Assembly (NCBI RefSeq): GCF_001625215.2
Contig: NC_030386.2
Location: 24,894,545-24,958,544, forward strand
Length of the DNA stretch: 64,000 nucleotides
Reading direction: 5' to 3'
From: Daucus carota subsp. sativus
Lineage: Eukaryota > Streptophyta > Magnoliopsida > Apiales > Apiaceae
The position numbers and the translations under genes were made by a program. The notes under the pieces were generated by a model. That model was not told where the DNA came from. It saw nothing but the letters and a program-made list of their open reading frames with translations, and did not search any database. Numbering within the stretch: the stretch's first letter is position 1; each line of letters starts with the position of its first letter. This document shows positions 11,247 to 24,600 of the stretch, one piece after another.

Positions 11247-12628
11247 GAAAATTATTACTGAGCCCGAATAGTGGTTGTTACATGTGATATTGAATACCAA
11301 GAAAGTTTATTAAATTTGGTGTTCTGAAACATGATTTCAAAGCTAGAATCAGGAATTAAGAACCTCGAAATTCAAAGCTTAAGAAGTTTATCTGTGGCTT
11401 GTTTACTTCGTCAACTTTAATATGCAGTTTTTAAGATTTTTATTTTAAATAGTTTATTCTACAGTGATTAACCACCACACTCACAGATCAAGATGCTCGT
11501 TTATAGTTTGAGATTTAGAATAATCATATATACACTGTATTTTCATACAACAATAAGTGTTTTTCTTTACATATATACTGTTGGATGTTGGATAACGAAA
11601 CATACGTCCATCCCAACTTCCAACTAATTAATTGGAAAAAGTTTGAAATCGAAACTTCCGGAACTTAACAAAACATTTGGTATTAAAATTATCAATCCAT
11701 AAGCCAAGGATATGATTAACTTGCGAGCTTTTATTTTGATGCATAAGCTGATGAAATATGAAATTATAATTCTTGTGCAAGATAAAGAAAGTTATATAGT
11801 CGCATACTAAAGATAAATAGAAATAATCTCCGTCAGTGTAAAACATTAACTTCAGCTCCCTCCTTTAACTGACTTATTCACAGGTATATAAAAGTGTAAA
11901 ATAATAAGAGTTATATTTAGATTTGATTTTTAAAAATCTTAAAATACGTGTAAAAAATTTCAAAAACCGGAAAATGGGACAGACGGAGTATTTAGCTACG
12001 TTAATACGGAAACCCATGCAAAATTCTCCGTACCATTTAAGTAAAGAACAATGCTTTCCTACGAAATGAACCCAGGTAACTCCGATCATATGCAAGCACA
12101 GATACATGTTATAACTGACTAGGCACAGCATGGTAACTTGAAAAAAATAACAGAACTACGAGAGAAGTAGTAAATAGCCAAATGGAGCATCCTTGAACTA
12201 TGCCAAACACATTCGACATCCTACAATAGTCTTAACCTCCACAGCATTAGTTGAATCCATGTAAAAGGGGAAGAAACAAAGACAGAGTATGAACCTACAC
12301 AACACATCCAATTTATCTCTCTAAAAACGACTCAACTTCTATCGAAAACCGTCTTTTCAGAACATTGAACAATACTTAGAATTTCAAGACATCTAAAAGA
12401 AAGGATATGAGAACAAAAAAGAAATTTCAAATTTGATCTCTCTCCCTCTTTGGTATTGTTCTCATCTGGCCCTTCTGTGTGCATGTGAAATCTATTAGTT
12501 ATACTGTGTAGTCCTCCAGGAGAAATAGAAAGTTCCAGCCATCATCAGGCCACAACTGGATGCACTATCATGCATTTTATCAATGTCTGTTTCCTATCCA
12601 TGTAGATCGAGGTTAGCATGTCACCTTT
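11247..12628. other. Convergent intergenic region between kinase and MBD9 genes
   Basis: Both genes end here, so the region must hold two 3' UTRs and polyadenylation sites. Around 11985-11995 a GGGACAGACGGAGTA end resembles one terminus of a Stowaway MITE, but no matching left end was found. No RNA gene or further ORF with family similarity was seen. Confidence 0.5.
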
Positions 12629-15600
12629 CTAAACATGAGAAATACATGTTAAGTCTCCTGTTCCTTTCTTTTCTTGCTTGAGACTTTTCTGGAAGTCATC
12701 TGAAGAAGAAGATTTATTGTAGTTGATGGCTGCATCCAGGGAGTAAATACGCAGAGCAAGGGATGATAGCGTTGAAATTTTGGCAGCCATGGTAAGTGAA
12801 GACCAGTACCGCCAAGTTTTTTTCAAGTACTCTGATTTGATCATATCCTCCAATGCTATTGTTGCTTGCGCCATCTGGAAGAAATTAGAACTCTTATTCA
12901 TAGGGAATCTATTGCTAATAAGTGAAGGGACAGATCTATCATGTTGACCAAGAAATATAATTTAGCATCTTAGGAGTCAAGGGTATGTAATGCAGCTTGT
13001 GTGAATAAAATTAAGCTTTGGCATCCAGAAAGCAAAGGGAATTATATCATAAAAAACAAGCAGGCATGCTATCTAAAAGGTTTTAATATAGAACAGTGTC
13101 ACATATACGGGACAAAATTAAATCAATGGAAGATAAACTAATTCCTACTAGTATTATAACTTTGTTCCATGTAAAGCTTATTAGAATGCATGATCAATTT
13201 CAAAAATATCCTCTTATAAAACATGCTGAAATTAATCACAAATGACTTGACTATATCATGGCTATCCATGTGTGCATACAGGCCTCATATTACAGTTATA
13301 TGCACTTAAGTATCCATATCATTAGTGCACCACATCAGTCATTATTCGGTTAGAGCCGTATATTACTTGGCACATAACACATGCAACTATACCTAAAGTG
13401 AAAACTCTCAATTGATAATCAACTACAGAAAGTATATTGTGTGCTAGTGAATGATCTAACCTCGTATATTCTCTCTGCTGATTTAACAAAGCTGCGCCAA
13501 GCCCATCTGCGTTCCAGCTTACTTCTTGAAGGTTTTATTGCCTCTTCAGGAAGTGCAGCATCCATATCCAGTAGGTTAATCTTGAGTTGTTGTAGGATAT
13601 AACCAGCTCTGCCCACCAATGGCCTTAACGAGGGTTCTGGGACAATGCAGCAATCCAACACCTTGCACAGGGGAGCACCACAGTGCAATGATACTTTTTT
13701 GTCTTGATGCTTAACAGTATGTTGCAGAGAATTATTAGGAAAATTATTGCTAGTGTTAGCATTAAATGTCCTCTCGTCTTGCAAACAAGTAAGTTTCACA
13801 TCATCAGGAAGCTTAGGAGCTTCACCAACTACAGCCTCTTGGGAAATTAGCATTGCCACAGAATCACTAAGATGAGAAGTAGATGGAAGCAACGTTGGAG
13901 TACCATTCGAGCCGATAAGACCTATGCTTTCCACAAGTTCCTTGTTTGATTCATTCATCACAAATTTGGAACAAATATCTTCATAATCAAATGGACAAAC
14001 TGACTTGTCATTCAGATGACTGATATAATTTTGCGATGGTTGGGAAAGCCCACTTCTTAATGCAGAAACATTGCGCATTTCATGTCGGTACCCTACCTGT
14101 CCAAGCCCGGATATCATGCTTTTACCCTTAGAACTTTCATGACAATCCAATTTATCAGAAGCTGGTAGAGCTTTACTGCATTTACCATCATTATGTCCAT
14201 CTAAATCTACATCTGTCAAGAAGGTTCTATGGCATGTAAAGCAATGGAGTCTAGATGGCCATATAGGCTCTAAACAATCACATCTGCCCATTTGGTGTTG
14301 GGCTATTCCATTTGCCTTTTTCATCCTTCTACTACAAAGCTCGGATGATTCCAGTGCTACGCATGGAGCATATTTTTCCTCTAGAAAACTGGTCGCCTTA
14401 GTACAAAGAGAGTTGGAAGATGCAACATATATACAGTCTCCCAAACTTGAAGTCATTTGAGGACCCTTCAAATTTTCGCTCTCAGATACTTGATTGCCTT
14501 GGGTCATAAAACTTTTCCACTGCAAAATGGATTCTTTTAAATCTCTCTCTCTTGAATTATTATCCTGTAAATGGTGCAAAATCTTTTCAATTTCTGCATC
14601 AGATTTGTAAGAAACCCATTCAGGACCACCCTTATTATCACCGAGTTCACATGGAAAAGGAGGTGAAACAGTCTCTGAAAAACTGGCAGATATAATTTGT
14701 CCACTCCACTGCATTTCCCCATTACTGCTGGAAATAGGTGAAGGTTGGGTACCTGAATCTGCCAACACCCAGTACGATCTGCCAGAAGAATCTCTACCTA
14801 GAAATTTCCTGCGCGTTGACAACTTCATAAACTGTGAATATAAACCAGCAGTTAAGTTGTTTAGTTGTAATATTCGGGTCCTAACTGATGCTAACTCAGA
14901 GTTTTCTGATTGGGAGTTATTGAGGAGCACAATGGGATCATCTGAACTGACATTGGCGCTCCCTGTGGCAAGAGAGGAAGAAAGGCCTTGCAGATCTTCA
15001 AAAGATGCCAGATCAGGAGTACTAACCTTAACACTTCTGTCACACTCTGCCACTTTGGCCTCGAAGCTCGCTTCTTTGTGTTTCAAGGTTTTTAATTCTG
15101 CAGAAGTAGAGCGCAGATTCTGCATTAATTTAGTCAGCGTTTCTGTGCATTGGTCAATGTGTTGCCGAACAAGAGCGGAGTTTAACAATTCATCACACAG
15201 ATATGTCAGCAGGTGGGATCTCTGCATTAATGTTAAAGAAAACTTGGTAAAGAAAGAAAATATATGGAATCCAAGACCATAAACATTACCGACTAGTTGG
15301 GTATTATTTGCTCACTTATTTTGATCATGATTTCTTTCACAAGGACTTACAAAATTTAAATCACTTTACTTTACCTAGATGGGTAGAATAGTAAATATTA
15401 GCATGTATTTTCTTTATTGAAAATGAAGATCAACACTCTTATTATTAGGGATAACCAAAAATCTGATATAAATTTGTATAGAAGATGTTACAGGCAGACA
15501 AACCTGGTAAAGTTCCAATTCCCAATACTCTCTCTCTTCCATATCAGATGCTAGATGTGCGATGAACTCAAAGTGTGAACCAATTTCTCCCTGATACTCC

Positions 15601-18600
15601 CTATAGTGTAGAAATTGCGACCGAGTGCCAGACGCACTTTGAGTTGTGGATGTCCCAACAACACAAGAAGGACAATACCAGTTCTCTTCAGGAATTTTTG
15701 CAAGTGGAGGATCAAGGCAGTATTGATGATACTCCGCATTACACTTATCACAGAGGAGGACGTTCGCGTCATCATCATCAATTCCACAAACTTTGCATGC
15801 CCCCCCTCCTTCCCATGGGGCTTTATCATCCAACTCACTTAGGGCCTCCAAACTTACGCGGCCTGATTGTCTCCACTTCTCTAATTTCTGAAACTGTGTG
15901 AGAACCTGCATTGCAAATAATTTAAAACAGCAGACATTGAAGATCAAACTGCCACGTGGAATAATCTTTAAAAAGAGTAGGGTAGCAACTTTACTCTAGA
16001 ATATTAAGCCAAAGCTAAAACTTTATCAGTTTCTCGATTTTCAATTCAATGCTTAAGATTAAAGAACTCTAAATTCGTGAAAACAAGACTACTAGCTGCA
16101 AGAATCACTTATAAACAGGAGCTAATTACTTTAAAGAAAATGTATCACCATCACATGGACAATTTACGCAGGTGCACAATGCACTTATAATCCAGATTAT
16201 ACGCAATACTAATCCACATACCTCTTTTTGATACAGCGAATCAAAAGTCTGGGACAATATCTCAACCAATCTAATGAGATCAGGCTTGTCCTTGGAAACA
16301 ATAAGCACATTGGCCCAAAACTGTCAATCAGAAAACAACAGAAATCAGCATCACCTTGTTATTAATAAAAGCCAAGACGAGATGTTTCATTAACAAGATG
16401 TCATCCAATCGAAAAACTGGAAAGGTTAAACCATAAAGGGAAACCACATAAGAGTTTGTTAGCTTTTTGTGATGAAGAGGCAATTGTGTATAAATGGAGA
16501 GAAATAAATGAAACATACTACAGTAGAGACTAGAGATAGCATTACAAGTGAAAATCTTGTGGATGTCAGAAAAAGATAAAAAAAAATAATACCTCGAAAA
16601 ATATATAAGGAAATGGAAAAAAGAGATGAATATACATCAAAATCCCCATTACAAGTGTGACAACACAGCAGAAGATACGCAAAAGACCCAAACTATAAAA
16701 TGTTCCACTTTAACTTTTAAAATCAATTTATGAAGAGCGAAACAATTTGGTTGCAAGTGAAAAAGAAAGCACCTGTAAATTATCATCAAAGAGAGACAAA
16801 TGGTTTCCATTTTGTAAATTCAATGAAAAATAGACACAGGACAACTAGAATGTAACTTTTTATTAGTACGACGACTGGAGCATTATGCTGCAATATTCAT
16901 GCTAATGTTCAATTCAGTTTAAAACCACTATCCAATTTTCAGCACAAACAAGTGTTCACATAAAAATATGAAGCTTACAAAGTAGCTGCATAAAACTCTT
17001 TAAAGCCTACCTCCCAAACTGCACATCTCATTCAAGTCTATGTAGAACACATATAGTAATTCGGTAAGAAATACTTGTGCACAAATAAATTAGGTTCCCG
17101 TTATATAAAGTATATTCAGGTTGTCAGGTTGACAGACCTCTTTAACATCCTCAAGAAATGCTTCGTGTGAACCACCATAGGCCCCAGCAGCCAATTTCAA
17201 ATTAATAGTCCTTAAATCGAAAGGGCGTGACACAATAGCTAGAGAACCAAGAAGCCCCTCATCTTCACCATTCGTGAATTCCTTTTCCAGCATGTCGCGG
17301 AGATTTTTTGAATCATCATGAGCAGCCAAGCTGCGTAAGACTTTACGACATTGTTTCGTAAGGATGTCGGATATTGATATGTACCTTTTCTTCTTCTTCT
17401 GTTCTTTACCAGATTTCTGCTGCAAGCCTCCACTCTGCAAGTCTTCCAGCACGGAAATAACAGCTTTCTGTTTCCATTAACCAACAATATACCAAAAAAA
17501 CTCGGATCAGAATCAGTCTTTATGTAACTAATTTTATCTATGTACATTGGCGAAATATATTTCTTAAACAAGCAAGAATGCAGCTAGAAATAAGTTATAC
17601 AAACTAGAAATAATACACCCTCCAATCCTGTTGTCCTAAGCTTTCTAAGTTTATCTATAAAGTAAGTGCCCCGGAAAGAAAAGGGAACTGAGTCCAACTA
17701 TTCTATGGTGTAGGATCAGAAGCATAACTGACCCACATACTTCATAGTGGTGCTGAACAATCAGTTAAGAATTCTGAAAGAAGGCATAAATTTTCTCTAA
17801 TGTTTCTCTATTTTACACAATTTGCTACTTTACCACAGACCAATTATGTCAAATATTGTAAATGAACGAAATTTAATAATGAACACCCCACTCCCCATGA
17901 AATTTTGCCTAACAAGTAACTTCCCTTCAATTAGAATTACAACATGACTCCACAGATGATTCCAAAGGGAAAACAGAAGAAATTATATAGTGGAAGCTAA
18001 CAACCAACAAAATAAGCAACCAAAAAAAAAAGTCTTCATGGTAGTCAGGTTTAAGTATCATATAATATGCCATGGAGGTCTATGGAAGATTTATGATAAC
18101 CAAGCCTTGGGCTATGTCGATAATAGCAAGCCTTGGGCTGCGTTTATAATGGTCAAACCTTGGGCAATGTTTGTTTGGCAACATTATAGTCCAAGGTTTA
18201 AAATCCTTGCATTGTTGTCCCCTCACTAAATTCTTGGATTATTAGTCTTTCAAAAGTCCAGTTCCAAATTTGTCTTGCACAGGATTATTTAAAGAACAAT
18301 GATATCCTTCCTAGTTCCTTCAATCAAACGAGTACGGATCAAGTTCAACATGCAAGGGTCATATAATCGAACCTCGCCAGCTCCCGGGCTCTCACCCCGA
18401 GTTGAAGAGACAGTGGGAAGATTTCACCAAAGGGGATCGGGTCCCAAACCATGCATATCACAGGGAGTTCCAACCCACTGGGTCTTATCGCCCGGTTAGT
18501 CCGATTTACATACCTGCCTTGGCCATAGAGCTAGTCGGCAGGTTCCTAGGCAAAAATCCTAGACAAGCTAGGGTGTCCTGTAATACGCCTTTTCACCAAG

Positions 18601-21600
18601 TTCAACATGCAAGGGTATTTTTGTCTAAGTTAAGTTATCACTCATAATATTTGGTCTACTTTTCACTCGTAATACTTGGTCTATAGACTCTAAACCAAGT
18701 ATTATTAATCCCTACCTAGAGTCTATTTTCTTGTCCTTATCAATCCCCTGGACTATTTACAGAAAACACGAAATTAATAATTTAAAGGAAATCACATACT
18801 TAATCCTCCGAAACAATTACAAGATATCACACAAGACATTTTGATTACATCCACCTCTGCCATTGAGCACCTAATGTCACTGGGAGTCGGTAAAAACCAA
18901 TTATATCTGAGGGCATCTCTGAATTTAAGTTTATTTATCTCTATATAAGAAATACCAGAACAATTGCATCACATAAAATGAGACCACAAATTTCCGGCCA
19001 TGCAGTATGACTTTTTGCCCTTTACTTCAAGTAAACAGGAAATAACACCAATGTTTTTTTTGCAGGTGCTAATGATATTTGATTATTTGATGCATGATTA
19101 CTTTAAGATAAATGTCAAGCTGTTAAAATTATTATAAGAAATGTGGAAAAAGTAATTTCTGTATAATTAAAACAGCACACAACTATAAAATATGAAGTTT
19201 GGTACACGTCCTCTTTAAAATTTTGCAGGAATGCTGTATGTGGAGAACTTAATATTAAATGAATCCACATAAAGTATTAACAATACAAAATATTCCACCC
19301 AGCTGTTTCCTTTCAAACCATTTATTAACGGGGCAAGTAAAGCTGAAATCAGGTTGTCTACTTGTCTTTCATTAGTTTGTTTATGTGGTTACTGGGAGTC
19401 CGGGCCATGTCAATTCGACAAACATAAGAGAATCCTTCAGCATGGCAGTATTAGAATAGAACAAATTCTCAAAGACTAGAACGTCTAATTATGTTTTTAA
19501 GATTCAGGTATATAACAATGATTAGCCCAAACCGTACCTTTGTAGGCCCAGATGCATTGCCCCTGTAAACACTCTTGCTGATTGAATGCTCCAAAACTTT
19601 CTTTGCCCATTCAGGTGGACTTTTATCCAATGCCTCATTTATGCATCTTCTGATTCTGGCTCCCACATTCGTGGGCAGCTTCCTGACGGGTTCCAGAGCT
19701 TTGGCCCACCCTGGAAGTTCAGCATCCTCTACATCTACCCTTTCCAAAATTGTCTCTTGGGATTTTACATCGTCTATAGCAATTACATCATGCTCTCTAA
19801 TGTAAGAGCCATATATATTCTGTATAGCTTCTGCAAGAAACTGTAGAGAGACAAAACTAGTGAGTAACAAGAATCGTCTCTACGTGGTCCCTATAAAAGA
19901 GAACACAAAATAGACTTCTTATAGATACAATATACACGCACAAATTGTAAAAATCTCATACAGAGGACAAGGGAAGATATATAAGACATGTAAAAGAAAA
20001 ACATAACAGCAGCACCACAATAGAGGACCTCTGAAATCTGAATATGATTTATGTTTTTTTTTCTTTTGGGGGGTTGGGGGGGTGCCTCAATTAATATTTA
20101 CTTTTCATATTTCAATATCATAATTAGTAAATTATCTTCAAATATTTTAGATAAGTGCTTACTTTTTTAAAAAATTGAATTTATAGTTAACTAGGAAAAC
20201 AATTCGCAAACCAAGAATAAAGAGCAGCAATAATGAATTAAGCGTTAAAACATTAAAATATAATGTCAACTAAAAGTGTTTTAGAACTAAATTAGCATCA
20301 TTAATATGCAAATCAGAGCAACTTTTTATGCATTCTAAAATGGCTTATAGCAGAGCAATAAACCGAAAAACAATATGCTTCTTCTTTTTTTTTTTTTTTT
20401 GTAAAAATAAGAATAATACAAATAGCTGCAATGTAATTTAAACAAAGCTGGATGAACTAAGAATTGTTAGACATGAGTTGCAGTCAGTCAGAAGCTCGTT
20501 ACCTACCATCACCTTTCAAAGCTGAAATCATATATCTAACCAAGTTAATACCATTTACATCCCTCTTCAGTAGTTGATGTCTACAACATGAGCAATATCT
20601 TCAATATAAAACTTCACATGCAGTCATGCTTAGGAGGACATATTTTGCTATTTCAGTCATCGTCTTAACTGTACTTTATTCGGGGTCCTGAGAGCAAAAA
20701 TTTCTGGCAAATGACAGGCCTAAGGATTTAAAATAAAAAAGCCATTTTCCATTTAAGAATTTGCAGAGTAAAGGAAAGCTTTTTCCATATGTGTCTGTAT
20801 ATTGAAGAGTGTTTAGTAGATAACAGGTACTGTGACAAGTATAAAGTTCATAGTAAGAGTATTATCAACAAATAAGAACTCTTTTCTTGGACACTTTCAC
20901 ATGTGGCCTGGACTCTTATGATCAATGGTGAGGAAAACTATTGGGTGCTTCTTTGTGTGCATGTTTTATCTTAATTTAAAGCATAACCAAGAGTTTATGC
21001 TACAGCCAAATGATGACCAGACTAGTAAGAAATTCACTTCAATTTTATGGTATTCTATATCTCTAAATATCTCTATTTTTTGAGAGATAAGGGAAACTCA
21101 AAGCCAGCACAAATTCAAAATGCAGAGAATCGTATATGTAATACAGTGAGCTCATGAAAGTAGAGTTGCATAAATCTTACTGCTGCATCTGCTCTTATCC
21201 CTACAGGTCCAGTAGGTGAGCCACAGAACACCCCGCCATCACCTTGTAAACAGCGAAATACATTTCTACTTTCAAGGGTTGTAATATCTGCAGAATTAAG
21301 CTTTTCACCCAAAGAAGAGACAGACAAAATATATCTCCGAAGCAACTCTGGCCAGGTTAATTCATTAAGAGGAGGTATATTCATTTTGTTTCTCATTTCA
21401 GATATCCAACTGTCTGCATCTTTCTTTCTGCCACGCTTGGATTTCAACTCACTAATATCAAATTCTGGATCTATAACTGCAGCCACCTTTGACTGCAGCT
21501 CACCTATTAGCACCCTTATTAATGAGCAGTGGATCTTAGTCAAAGCAAAGCCGTTGCACCTGTTGAAAGCAATAGACGGTAGTTGATCTTGATGTTCCTT

Positions 21601-24600
21601 CATTTTAAGTGTTATTTTTGCATGTGGATCTTTATCTGACACTGCTGGATCAGATTCAGTGTCCACAGTTCTATGCGAGGGGATACCTTTGGATTTCTCC
21701 GATACTCCTTGAATAATCTCATGGTCGAAACAATCAAGCCCCAGACTGATAAGTTCCTTTTCAAGTTCTTCAAATGAAAACAGATCCCTCAACTCCAGAA
21801 CACCATGGAAACGAATAAGAAACTCCTGCACCTGGGTAGAGAAAAAAAAAGTGAGACCACGTATTCCAGCAACGCCCCATCCTATATTTTAATTCATTTA
21901 GCTTGAAATGACACATAGAAATAAAATTTACATACTTGAAGTGCATCACTTAAGAGCGAAGGAGGAAGTCTTGAGCTAACAGGCGTTCCCTCAGGGATTA
22001 TAATATCATCGATAACACGATCATTAGCCGCTGGGATATTAGAGGTTTGGCACCTCTCAGTTAAATCATCTACTTTCTCACTCGTGAGGTCAACTCCGTC
22101 TTTCGTCTTAGCTAGTAAGAAGCCACTACCAACTGTTAAAGATGATGAATATGATTCTCTCTCTTTCAAACTGACATACTCATGACAAGCTATAGCACCA
22201 AGATTCTGTTCCAACAGTTCTTTCACGAATTGTACATTCAGTCCAAATCTGTCCTCACCAAGCCATTTCGACAACAATGCAGATGAAACGTCAAAAGCTT
22301 TATGATCCCGAATAACAGAAGGAACATCAACTGATTCAAACAAACCAATGAATTTGATCAAACGATCAGCATTCCAGTCAAAGTTTTGGTTTTTAATTTC
22401 CCATTTAGAAGAGCATGTTGCTCCAGCCGCATGTCTGCAGAAGTACTCAAAAGTCCCCGTTTGGGTAAAAGCATTTCGGCAAGCATCAATAAGTTTTCCA
22501 CAAACCCGTAGCCATGCTAGAGATGATGAACGCTCTTCAACTGAAATTTCACCAATTACATCATGCAGCACTGTCTTGTCAGACACAATATTTTCAGATT
22601 CACCATCACCTGCATTAGTTTCAACGGATGGGACTTTTAATGTCTGATCATTCAGGTCGATAGTACTGCCAAGATGGAACAGAAAGTCTTGTTCTTGTGG
22701 TGGAGGATCAGAGAGCATCATCATCAGAAAATTAAAATCCGACTCCTCCTCGAGGGAAAATACAGAATCGTTATTTTCTTCATGCTGATCAGCAAGGTGA
22801 GCCAGGTTGGACTTGTAGAGGATAGTTGAGCCTCCTGGAATTGGTACTTGAGAACATGAACACCTTTTGACGCTGAAAACAGGCCCAGAATCACCACCAT
22901 CCAATACCTCGCATATAAAAAGTGAGCCAGTAACCTTATCATGCCAACAAGATTTATAGCCAATAGGCCAGATCTCATTGGCATTATGATAAGATGGTCT
23001 GAAATCAATTTTTCCTGCTGAGATAATGAAAAAGTCTTCATATTGAACAGGATATCCATCCTGAAATAATGCACATTCTTGATTACTCACAATTCAAATT
23101 TTAATAAATCATGCAACTTCAAGCAGAAAATGAAATGGAAACCAAGGAAGTTGCTTAATGACAATTACAGTAGAATTTACAAAATATACAGCGTTATCTT
23201 ACATTATACTCCTTAGATGTCCATCCACTAGTTTTCTCGAAATTTGCATCCGTGACTTTTGTGCAGTTCACCGATTTACCAGCAATATCCACATTCTCAA
23301 TGCCAGAAACTTCATCCTTATCGAAGTCATTTATCACATCTTTAACTCTTGTATCCCCATTGGTTGGTGCAAGTCTAGCTGTCTTTCTTTTTTTACGCTC
23401 TGAAGACCCTGTCAGTGAAACATCAAGTTCATGACTTCTTATTTCACATTCTGTGGTATCAGCATTTGGGGTAAGCCCAATATAACGAGCAACTTCTAAC
23501 ATTGACTCAAACTTTTTTCCATCTGGAGCACAGTATACTACATCCGACTCATCTTTACTCCTAGAATTCTTAAACTCAACACTCCAACCTTCTTCTAAAA
23601 CTCCACCACAACTTTTACATATAAATTCCCTAAGTGACTCCAAACACATCTTCTTTTTAATGCGAGGCAATGGTCGTTTATTTGAAGAACCCTTTAAACT
23701 AGTTGAAGAAGGGCGCAAATCAAATTCTGCTAAACTATGGATCTGAGGATCCTTGGGCTGACTCAGTTCTTCATTTCCCATTTTCACAGATCGGTGCACA
23801 AGATGGGAGGATGCTTGAAACCGAAACCTGCTTCGGCAGTGCAACAATCTTGAAGATGGCACTGGCACACCAAATGGATTGCCACCAAAAGTATTATCAC
23901 ACGGGTTGTTCTTCCTGAAAAACAGGATATATGTCATCAATTATCCACACGGCACTCAAATCATAAGGAATAATAAAATATAATAAAAATCTGAGCACTA
24001 AGATCTGAGTCAAGGACCCGAGATCAATAACAACCTAATTAATTAAAGCGTTATGATTAGAAACACAGCTTTGCAAGATAGCTATCAAATCTATAAATTT
24101 AAGATTGTTGGATATATATCAAAATGTATCATAAGTAGCAGACTAAATTATCGAAACTTGCAATTATACAATGTTAGATAGCAAAAGCCCCCTCTGCAAC
24201 AGATTCATAGAAAGAGTAGAACAATTCAACATAATCAAGTCGTGCTAGCACTAATCCTGCTTTACAAATTACAATAAACAATCAATCTCATTCTATCAAT
24301 CTTAGGATCAAGCAAAAACGTATAATTCTTGAAAATGATGAAAAAATCAATGACTGCCTCACCTTGAAAAGTTCTTAGATGCACAAAAAGGCGCAGCAAC
24401 AATCAGTTCAATATAATGATAATGAGAAACCTAAGAACAGTTATACTTGTGAACCCTAAATCTTAAAAATGGGCTTAGAATAGAATGCAATTAATATATT
24501 GGGCCAAACAGGGTTAATGTATTTGATCTATTGAGCCGAATTAAACAGCTAATGTATTTGATCTATTGGGCCAAACAGCGTTAATGTATTTGATCTATTG

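Noticed and set aside
14857-15282. 141-codon plus-strand frame opposite MBD9 exon 9
   Set aside because: Antisense to a conserved exon; no domain or independent support.
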